DNA from: Candidatus Saccharimonadota bacterium
Lineage (GTDB): Bacteria > Patescibacteriota > Saccharimonadia > Saccharimonadales > Saccharimonadaceae
Direction of reading: 5' to 3'
Assembly (NCBI GenBank): GCA_017510705.1
Contig: JAFWMO010000007.1
Location: 1-64,000, forward strand
Length of the DNA: 64,000 bases
Shown: positions 58,171 through 64,000 of the stretch, in pieces
Layout of the letters: the number at the start of each line of letters is the position of its first letter
How positions within the stretch are numbered: the stretch's first letter is position 1
Program-made: the position numbers and the translations under genes
The notes under the pieces: model-generated
What the model was told of the DNA's origin: nothing
The model's database searches: none
Seen by the model: only the letters and a program-made list of their open reading frames with translations

Positions 58171-58957
58171 TTTGCACACTTTTGTAGTACTAGCATACAA
58201 AGAAAGCCCACACTTAGAAGATTGCATTAAATCAGTCTTAGGCCAGTCGTATAAAAGTAGCGTCGTCATCGCTACTACCACCAAAAATAAATTTATTGAA
58301 AATCTCGCCAAAAAGTATAACCTAAAAATTGTCGACAGTAAGCATACTAGTATAGGCGGCGATTTTGACTTTGCATTAAACTCTAGTGTTACACCACTCG
58401 TCACTATCGCCCACCAAGACGACATTTACGACAGTGATTATTCTTCGGAAGTCATCAAAGCATATCAAAAACACCCAAAATCCTCCATCATTTTTACAGA
58501 CTATTACGAAATCCGTGGAAGCAAAAAAGTTTATTCCAATAAAAATCTAAAAATCAAACGCATCCTATTATTTTCAGCTAAAATCAAAAACAGCCTAAAC
58601 TCCAAATTTGCTAAAAGAAATCTTATCAAATTTGGCGACGCCATCTCTTGCCCTACCGTCACTTTTGTCACCAAAAACTGTCCAAAAACTATTTTTGCTT
58701 CACATTTTCAATGCAATGTAGACTGGCATGCATGGGAAAAACTCAGCAAAGAAAAAGGTGCTTTTACTTTTATACCAAAACCACTGATGGGACACCGCAT
58801 CTCCGCAGAGTCCAAAACTTCCGAAATTATCAACGCCGGTATTCGCACTAAAGAAGATTATGAGATTCTCTGTCGTTTCTGGCCAAAACCAATTGCCAAA
58901 TTTCTCACCAAACTTTATAAAAACAGCGAAAAATCTAATTCTTTAGAAGATCAATAA
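58160..58957 (+). CDS. Family 2 glycosyltransferase
   Basis: 265 aa, GT-A fold with the N-terminus HTFVVLAYKESPHLEDCIKSVLGQSYKSSVVIATTT and the DD-containing AHQDDIYDSDYSSEVIKAYQ; the shortened first strand and ATTTKN replace the usual VDDGS. It therefore belongs to a divergent branch. AAGGAG before the ATG. It converges with and overlaps rmlD by 23 bp. Confidence 0.8.
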   Translation: MESNLHTFVVLAYKESPHLEDCIKSVLGQSYKSSVVIATTTKNKFIENLAKKYNLKIVDSKHTSIGGDFDFALNSSVTPLVTIAHQDDIYDSDYSSEVIKAYQKHPKSSIIFTDYYEIRGSKKVYSNKNLKIKRILLFSAKIKNSLNSKFAKRNLIKFGDAISCPTVTFVTKNCPKTIFASHFQCNVDWHAWEKLSKEKGAFTFIPKPLMGHRISAESKTSEIINAGIRTKEDYEILCRFWPKPIAKFLTKLYKNSEKSNSLEDQ

Positions 58958-59834
58958 ATCTTTTGGTAGCGTCCTGCCATTCTGGCAAAGGTGTAAACCC
59001 ATTCTCTACTAGTTTCGTTTTATCTAGTCTAGAATTAAATGGTCTTTTTGCTACGGCCTTCCCTGCGATTTTTTCATACTCATCCGTAGACACATGTTTC
59101 ACCTTCACATCCATGCCAGCTTGCTTGTAAATTTCTTCCGCAAAATCTGCCCAAGAAATATATCCGCCCTCATTAGTAGCATGGTAATATCCATACTTAT
59201 CAGTTTCAATCATATCCACCAGAAGTCTAGCTAGATCCACAGTATAAGTAGGTGTACCAATTTGGTCTGCCACTACGGATACTTCCGGATGAGTCTTACC
59301 CACTTCAATCATAGTCTTGATAAAGTTCTTGCCATTTCTGCCAAATACCCAAGCAATACGTACGATAAAATATTTATCTAGCGTTTCAGCTACGGCCAAC
59401 TCGCCGTCTAATTTAGATTGTCCATATACATTGAGCGGAGCATAGTTCTTGTCATCCGGTTGCCACGGGCGCTCACCCTGTCCATCAAACACATAATCGG
59501 TTGAAATATAAACAAACTTAGCCCCTACTTCTTTGGCAGCTTCAGCAAGATTACGAGTACCATCTACATTTACTGCACGCACTACATTCAAATTCTCTGG
59601 AGCTTCTGCACCATCTACGTTGGTCCATGCCGCACAGTGCACAATTACATCAGGATTAACTTCTTTTACGACTTCCATCACGCGAGCTTTATCGGTAATA
59701 TCTAGAATTACATGTTCAAAATCCGCATTAGACTCAGACCTATCAGCCCCCACGCCAGTATACCCACGACGTGCAAGCTCTTCCATCACATCAAAACCAA
59801 GTTGTCCGCTTGTGCCAGTTACGAGTACTTTCAT
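58935..59834 (-). CDS. rmlD: dTDP-4-dehydrorhamnose reductase
   Basis: 299 aa. NADPH-binding GTSGQLG at the N-terminus (residues 7-13), VHCAAWTNVDGAE, YISTDYVFDG, catalytic Y-x3-K in VYGQSKLDGE, and the substrate region RPFNSRLDKTKL. Last step of dTDP-L-rhamnose synthesis. Last gene of rmlACBD on the minus strand; its ATG follows the rmlB stop with no gap. Confidence 0.95.
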   Translation of the reverse strand: MKVLVTGTSGQLGFDVMEELARRGYTGVGADRSESNADFEHVILDITDKARVMEVVKEVNPDVIVHCAAWTNVDGAEAPENLNVVRAVNVDGTRNLAEAAKEVGAKFVYISTDYVFDGQGERPWQPDDKNYAPLNVYGQSKLDGELAVAETLDKYFIVRIAWVFGRNGKNFIKTMIEVGKTHPEVSVVADQIGTPTYTVDLARLLVDMIETDKYGYYHATNEGGYISWADFAEEIYKQAGMDVKVKHVSTDEYEKIAGKAVAKRPFNSRLDKTKLVENGFTPLPEWQDATKRFIDLLKN

Positions 59835-60863
59835 TTATTTATCTCCATACATTTTTTCATAATAATTTTTATAGTCACCAGAAATAATTTCTTCCCACCA
59901 ATCTTTGTGGTCTAGATACCATTTGATAGTCTTTACAATGCCATTTTCAAACTTAGTTTCCGGCTCCCATCCCAATTGCTCACGAATCTTAGTCGGATCG
60001 ATAGCATAGCGTCTGTCATGCCCCTTCCTATCTTCCACAAATTCAATTAGGCTCTCAGGTTTGCCAAGTTCTTTCAAAATCAATTTCACAATTTCAATAT
60101 TAGACTTTTCGTTGTGTCCACCCACATTATATACTTCACCCACACAATCTGCATGAATAATCATATCAATCGCCTTACAGTGATCTTCCACATACAACCA
60201 ATCGCGCACATTAAGCCCATCACCATACACAGGCAAAGGTTTATCATTAAGCGCATTAATAATCATGAGGGGAATTAGTTTTTCTGGGAAATGATACGGA
60301 CCATAATTATTAGAGCAACGAGAAATCGTAACCGGAAGTCCATAAGTTCTATGATATGCCATTACTACGAGATCCGCTGAGGCTTTAGATGCAGAATATG
60401 GACTAGAAGCGTGCAATGGAGTTTTTTCGGTAAAGAACAAATCCGGTCTATCTAGTGGCAAATCACCATATACTTCGTCTGTAGAAACTTGGTGATAGCG
60501 CTTTACGCCATATTTTCTACAAGCATCCATTAATACTTCTGGACCAAGAATATTAGTTTCAAGGAATAATTTTGGATCGCGGATTGAACGGTCTACGTGT
60601 GATTCTGCCGCAAAATTCACTACAATATCTGGATGCTCCTCTTCAAATAATTGCTCCACCGCATCCTTGTCACGAATATCCGCTTTTACAAATCTAAAAT
60701 TCGGATTTTCCATCGCTTTTTTGAGAGTAGAAAGATTGCCCGCATAAGTAAGTGCATCAAGACACGCTATCCTGTAATTAGGATATTTATCTAACATATA
60801 ATAGACAAAATTTGAGCCAATAAACCCAGCGCCACCAGTTACAATAATAGTTTTCTTATCCAT
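59835..60863 (-). CDS. rmlB: dTDP-glucose 4,6-dehydratase
   Basis: 342 aa SDR enzyme. TGGAGFIGSNFV (NAD site), AAESHVDRSI, STDEVYG (catalytic Asp-Glu), and Y-x3-K in PYSASKAS, then RCSNNYGPYHFPEKLIPL, are all present. Converts dTDP-glucose to the 4-keto-6-deoxy intermediate used by rmlC and also, possibly, by the DegT aminotransferase of this locus. AAGGAGG before the ATG, which overlaps the rmlC stop. Confidence 0.95.
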   Translation of the reverse strand: MDKKTIIVTGGAGFIGSNFVYYMLDKYPNYRIACLDALTYAGNLSTLKKAMENPNFRFVKADIRDKDAVEQLFEEEHPDIVVNFAAESHVDRSIRDPKLFLETNILGPEVLMDACRKYGVKRYHQVSTDEVYGDLPLDRPDLFFTEKTPLHASSPYSASKASADLVVMAYHRTYGLPVTISRCSNNYGPYHFPEKLIPLMIINALNDKPLPVYGDGLNVRDWLYVEDHCKAIDMIIHADCVGEVYNVGGHNEKSNIEIVKLILKELGKPESLIEFVEDRKGHDRRYAIDPTKIREQLGWEPETKFENGIVKTIKWYLDHKDWWEEIISGDYKNYYEKMYGDK

Positions 60864-61420
60864 TAAACCTCCTTAAATTTAAAATCTAATTTTTCGAGAG
60901 TTGGGTGTTTCAAATCTTTATCAGAAAGCGTAAATTCTACATCTATTTCCGGCCACTTTATACCAGCCGAATCATACATTACGCCACCTTCATCCTCTGG
61001 ATGATAAAATTCATCACACTTATAAGCAAATTCAGCCTTGTCACTTACCACTAAAAAGCCGTGTGCAAACCCACGCGGAATCATCAATTGTTTTTTATTC
61101 TCAGCAGAAAGCAATGCTCCTACCCACTTGCCATAAGTTGGCGAATTCTCACGAAGATCTACTGCTACGTCAAACACTTCACCAGAAAGTACGCGCACAA
61201 GTTTTGCTTGTGGATGATTTTTCTGAAAATGAAGTCCACGAAGCACACCCTTAAAAGAGGAAGATTGGTTGTCTTGTACGAACTTATAGTTAAGCCCAGC
61301 TTCTTTAAAATCAGTCTCACTATAAGTTTCCATAAAATACCCACGCTCATCACCAAACACAGTTGGCTCTATAATATACACACCTTCAATATCGGTTTTA
61401 TTAAATACAAATTTGCCCAT
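60863..61420 (-). CDS. rmlC: dTDP-4-dehydrorhamnose 3,5-epimerase
   Basis: 185 aa cupin. EPTVFGDERGYFMETYS, the catalytic His in GVLRGLHFQ, GEVFDVAVDLRENSPTYGKW (catalytic Asp region), and PRGFAHGFLV are standard. Epimerises the keto-sugar at C3 and C5. Overlaps rmlA and rmlB by one base each side. Confidence 0.95.
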   Translation of the reverse strand: MGKFVFNKTDIEGVYIIEPTVFGDERGYFMETYSETDFKEAGLNYKFVQDNQSSSFKGVLRGLHFQKNHPQAKLVRVLSGEVFDVAVDLRENSPTYGKWVGALLSAENKKQLMIPRGFAHGFLVVSDKAEFAYKCDEFYHPEDEGGVMYDSAGIKWPEIDVEFTLSDKDLKHPTLEKLDFKFKEV

Positions 61421-62304
61421 TATAATTTGATTTTCCCTTCCGCTACTTTCAAAAGATGCTGCCCATAAGCTGTCTTCTTGTATTTTTCACCAGAAACCAT
61501 AATATCTTCCTTAGAAATCCAGCCGTTATGATAAGCAATTTCTTCTGGTGCCGAAATCTGAATCCCCTGACGCTTCTGGATCGCCCTCACAAAATCCGAA
61601 GCCTCAGCCAGCGAATCAATCGTACCGGTATCAAGCCAAGCAAAACCACGATCTAGAAGCTGCACATCCAAATTTTGCTCGCTCAAGTACATCTCATTAA
61701 GGGTGGTAATCTCTAGCTCGCCCCTAGCAGATGGCTGAATAACTTTTGCTTTCTCGGATACACCAGCTGGATAGAAATAAAGTCCAGTCACTGCGTAATT
61801 ACTTTTTGGGCTCTCTGGTTTTTCTTCAATCGAAATCGCATGCCAATTTTCATCAAACTCCACCACGCCAAACCTCTCCGGATCATTCACATAATACCCA
61901 AACACTGTAGCTCTGCCATTATTTGCAGCCGCCGCTGCACTACGAAGTATATCTGTGAACCCAGAACCATAGAAAATATTATCACCAAGCACCATTGCGC
62001 ACGGCTCGCCAGCAATAAACTCTTCTCCGAGTATAAATGCCTGCGCCAACCCATCTGGTGATGGCTGTACTTTATATGAAAGGTTTATTCCCATTGTGCT
62101 TCCATCTCCAAGTAGCCTCTCAAAATTCGGGAGATCATCAGGCGTGGAAATAATCAAAATGTCACGAATCCCCGCAAGCATCAAAGTAGACAACGGATAA
62201 TAAATCATTGGCTTGTCATATACTGACAACATCTGTTTAGATGTACCAAGTGTTAATGGATAAAGGCGCGTCCCCGACCCACCGGCCAAAATAATTCCTT
62301 TCAT
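61420..62304 (-). CDS. rmlA: Glucose-1-phosphate thymidylyltransferase
   Basis: 294 aa from ATG 62304 (AAAGGAG upstream); the longer frame is unsupported. [18 protein letters not shown] is the nucleotide-binding signature, with [20 protein letters not shown] and [12 protein letters not shown] following. First step of the rhamnose pathway; head of the rmlACBD operon. Together these four genes supply dTDP-L-rhamnose for the glycan built by the glycosyltransferases around them. Confidence 0.95.
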   Translation of the reverse strand: MKGIILAGGSGTRLYPLTLGTSKQMLSVYDKPMIYYPLSTLMLAGIRDILIISTPDDLPNFERLLGDGSTMGINLSYKVQPSPDGLAQAFILGEEFIAGEPCAMVLGDNIFYGSGFTDILRSAAAAANNGRATVFGYYVNDPERFGVVEFDENWHAISIEEKPESPKSNYAVTGLYFYPAGVSEKAKVIQPSARGELEITTLNEMYLSEQNLDVQLLDRGFAWLDTGTIDSLAEASDFVRAIQKRQGIQISAPEEIAYHNGWISKEDIMVSGEKYKKTAYGQHLLKVAEGKIKL

Positions 62305-62333
62305 AAAACTCCTTTTTTCTATTTTACCATATT

Positions 62334-63299
62334 TTACATCTTTGAGTATAGCCACACACTTTTGTCACCAAGATGTAATTTACTCAAAACTCCAAAAGTC
62401 TTATAAACTTGTCTAGTGGATTTTATTTCACCCGGTAGATTACCCTTCAACAATTTATTCTTTTTATAATCTGGGAACCTTTCTTCTAACCAGTCAAACA
62501 GTTCTCTTTCCTTATTTTTTATTTCTCTCAAACTCGCTCCTTTGCTAGAAAATAGCAAAAACCACACCAAGTATCTATAATAAAACAACTCCAACTCTTG
62601 ATAATTCTTTTCTATCAAATCTCTTTTTTGTAGTTCGTCATAACTATCGTTAAGTAGCTTCATTACATCAAGATTTTTAAAACTTTTCTGTTTTGTGTTT
62701 GAAACGCTTCCTTCATTAAAATACCAATTATACCCTACATAATTTGTAATTCTAATCTTTTCCGTACTTAGCATTGCTATTAAATTAAAATATACATCCT
62801 CACCAATATTGTTATCTAGAAATTCAATTTTATTATTTATCAAAAAATCCTTGCTATAAATTTTTGCCCACGGCGCTGGCACCACAAATCTAGCAAAACT
62901 CGCATTATCAAGTTTTACTTCTTTTATAATTTTACCTTTGCTGTTCGGCCTTTTATACCCACCCAGCACTATATCTTCCCCGTCCGGTAGTAACTTTTCT
63001 AAATAATCTTTATCTACAAAGTCATCACAATCTACAAAAGCCACATATTTCCCTTCTGCCATCTTTATTGCTTTGTTGCGAGTTTTTGCCACACCTATAT
63101 TTTCTTGTTCTACGTATTTTATCTTCTTGGGATACTTTTTTGCATACTCCACCAAAATCTTGCCTGTTCCGTCTTTGGACCCATCATTTATCACTAAGAT
63201 ATCAAAATCCTGATATGTCTGGCACAAAATGCTATCAAGACACCTGCCTATCCATTTTTCACAATTATATGCCGGTACTATTACGGTAATTCTGCCCAT
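62334..63299 (-). CDS. Family 2 glycosyltransferase
   Basis: 321 aa. [68 protein letters not shown] (DxD). C-terminal half helical with a basic segment ([29 protein letters not shown]). It follows the partial GT with a 2-bp gap and a GGGG near the ATG. Acceptor and sugar unknown; wall or surface glycan in context. Confidence 0.85.
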   Translation of the reverse strand: MGRITVIVPAYNCEKWIGRCLDSILCQTYQDFDILVINDGSKDGTGKILVEYAKKYPKKIKYVEQENIGVAKTRNKAIKMAEGKYVAFVDCDDFVDKDYLEKLLPDGEDIVLGGYKRPNSKGKIIKEVKLDNASFARFVVPAPWAKIYSKDFLINNKIEFLDNNIGEDVYFNLIAMLSTEKIRITNYVGYNWYFNEGSVSNTKQKSFKNLDVMKLLNDSYDELQKRDLIEKNYQELELFYYRYLVWFLLFSSKGASLREIKNKERELFDWLEERFPDYKKNKLLKGNLPGEIKSTRQVYKTFGVLSKLHLGDKSVWLYSKM

Positions 63300-63301
63300 T
63301 T

Positions 63302-64000
63302 CTACCCCAATTTATTTGCTATTCGCTCTTTTTCTTTTGCCATCATCTTTCGTACTCTCTCTGGTACATCAAAATCTCGCACAATCATCTCTTGCATTTC
63401 TTTCACTTCATCAAAATGCTTCTCTAGGCTAATCGTTCTCGTCACGCTCCCACGGTGTAGTCTAAACTTATTTAATGATTTTTTATTATATGCAATTTTC
63501 CCATTTTCAAGTACTTTCACATAAAAATACCAATCACCAACTTGTGAGAACTTTAGCGCCTCATCAATATACTTAGTGAGGTATGGAGCATTTTTAAATA
63601 CCACTGCTGATACATTTGGGATCGAACACCTTATTGCTAATATTTCCTCCACCTCAGTTTTCCCATCTTTTATATAGCTTTCTTTATATCTCCCAGTTTT
63701 TTCTTTGTCCCTAGACCATCTAAAATTTGGCGTTATCATTAGCCCCATCGTGCTTATCACCGCCGATTCCGCATACGAAAGCACTACGTCCTTATTATCA
63801 AATGCCCCCATCACTTCTTCTAGGAAAGTCTTTTTAGATAAATCATCCGCCTCCGCAATCCAAATGTAATCACCCGTAGCCTCTTCTATACCCTTTTTCC
63901 ACTGCAACATTGCCTTACCGGAATTTTTTTCATTTTTTATAAACTTTACATTGAGTTCCGGCAGCAGCAATTTTAATTGATGCAATTTAGTTTCAATCAC
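63302..64000 (-). CDS. Family 2 glycosyltransferase, 5' end outside window
   Basis: 232 codons, open at the right edge; the GTG at the edge is inside the gene, so the true start is not visible. Seen are FIKNEKNSGKAMLQWKKGIEEATGDYIWIAEADDLSKKTFLEEV, the GT2 segment around the DxD (EADD), and KFSQVGDWYFYVKVLENGKIAYNKKSLNKFRLHRGSVTR, the catalytic/acceptor region of DUF-type GT2 proteins. Coupled to the next GT gene. Same glycan locus. Confidence 0.8.
   Translation of the reverse strand: MIETKLHQLKLLLPELNVKFIKNEKNSGKAMLQWKKGIEEATGDYIWIAEADDLSKKTFLEEVMGAFDNKDVVLSYAESAVISTMGLMITPNFRWSRDKEKTGRYKESYIKDGKTEVEEILAIRCSIPNVSAVVFKNAPYLTKYIDEALKFSQVGDWYFYVKVLENGKIAYNKKSLNKFRLHRGSVTRTISLEKHFDEVKEMQEMIVRDFDVPERVRKMMAKEKERIANKLG

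Noticed and set aside
1-64000. CRISPR array or cas genes
   Set aside because: No spaced direct repeats and no Cas motifs were seen.
1-64000. UGA recoded to glycine
   Set aside because: Genes end normally at UGA (e.g. 3891-3893, 17480-17482), and no frame needs UGA as sense.

Overview
The window looks like a chromosomal segment of a small-genome bacterium of the Candidate Phyla Radiation (Patescibacteria), most probably Candidatus Saccharibacteria (TM7). This is inference. It rests on moderately low GC, very tight and often overlapping genes, a type IV secretion-like locus built from PrgI, split VirB4, a giant VirB6-like protein and several tiny pilin-like proteins, a cell-surface LPxTG-like protein, and surface-polysaccharide genes in place of biosynthetic pathways. 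UGA is used as a stop (for example at 3891-3893 and 17480-17482), which argues against the UGA=Gly lineages (Absconditabacteria, Gracilibacteria).

Layout. 1-2.8 kb: a secreted class-3-lipase-like hydrolase (runs off the left edge) and a cell-wall-anchored surface protein, both minus. 3.0-4.75 kb: a plus operon of four small stress or redox-type proteins (ClbS/DfsB-like, TfoX-N, PNPOx-like, flavodoxin). 4.75-5.05 kb: tRNA-Lys(CUU) flanked by partial echoes of itself. 5.05-9.0 kb: minus genes (membrane protein, ADC-like protein, XRE regulator, CYTH, ASCH). 9.0-9.33 kb: two divergently transcribed structured small RNAs that match no family I recognise. 9.75-22.4 kb: a defence island with a sigma-region-4/WYL-like regulator, a type I restriction-modification operon (hsdR, hsdM, membrane protein, hsdS, putative nuclease), a DUF4365-like protein and a Fic protein. 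22.5-25.8 kb: small genes, AlkD-like repair protein and RNase Y. 25.8-26.7 kb: dnaJ under a CIRCE operator. 26.7-37.5 kb: the type IV secretion-like locus (lysozyme, VirB4 in two pieces, PrgI, VirB6-like, three pilin-like proteins). 37.6-40.7 kb: Hsp20, ComF, a fourth pilin-like protein, tRNA-Ser(GCU) with a 3' echo, a PH-like membrane protein. 40.7-42.6 kb: groESL with CIRCE. 42.6-46.7 kb: TetR regulator, TylF-like methyltransferase, uvrA. 46.7-64 kb: a surface-glycan locus with glycosyltransferases, a DegT aminotransferase, an ATP-grasp/methyltransferase fusion, a CotH-kinase protein, an ABC exporter pair, DUF2142 and DUF2304 proteins, a flippase and rmlABCD for dTDP-L-rhamnose.

How it works together. 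The glycan locus supplies rhamnose and other sugars, assembles them on the inner face of the membrane and exports them by ABC transporter or flippase. The secretion locus would build a cell-envelope channel with its own wall-cutting enzyme and pilin-like subunits. The restriction island is arranged as a single overlapping operon facing a divergent regulator. Chaperone genes are tied together by CIRCE sites, so an HrcA repressor should exist elsewhere in the genome.

A cross-cutting feature is promoter placement. More than a dozen genes have a TATAAT-like box, usually of extended type (TGnTATAAT), ending 5-8 nt (most often exactly 6) before the ATG and no Shine-Dalgarno sequence. This implies that much of this genome is expressed as leaderless mRNA, alongside genes with normal AAGGAGG sites. 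The most novel-looking items are the two unassigned RNAs at 9.0-9.33 kb, the identical 21-nt tRNA 3'-end echoes at both tRNA genes, and the restriction island with its sigma4-type regulator and extra nuclease-like proteins.
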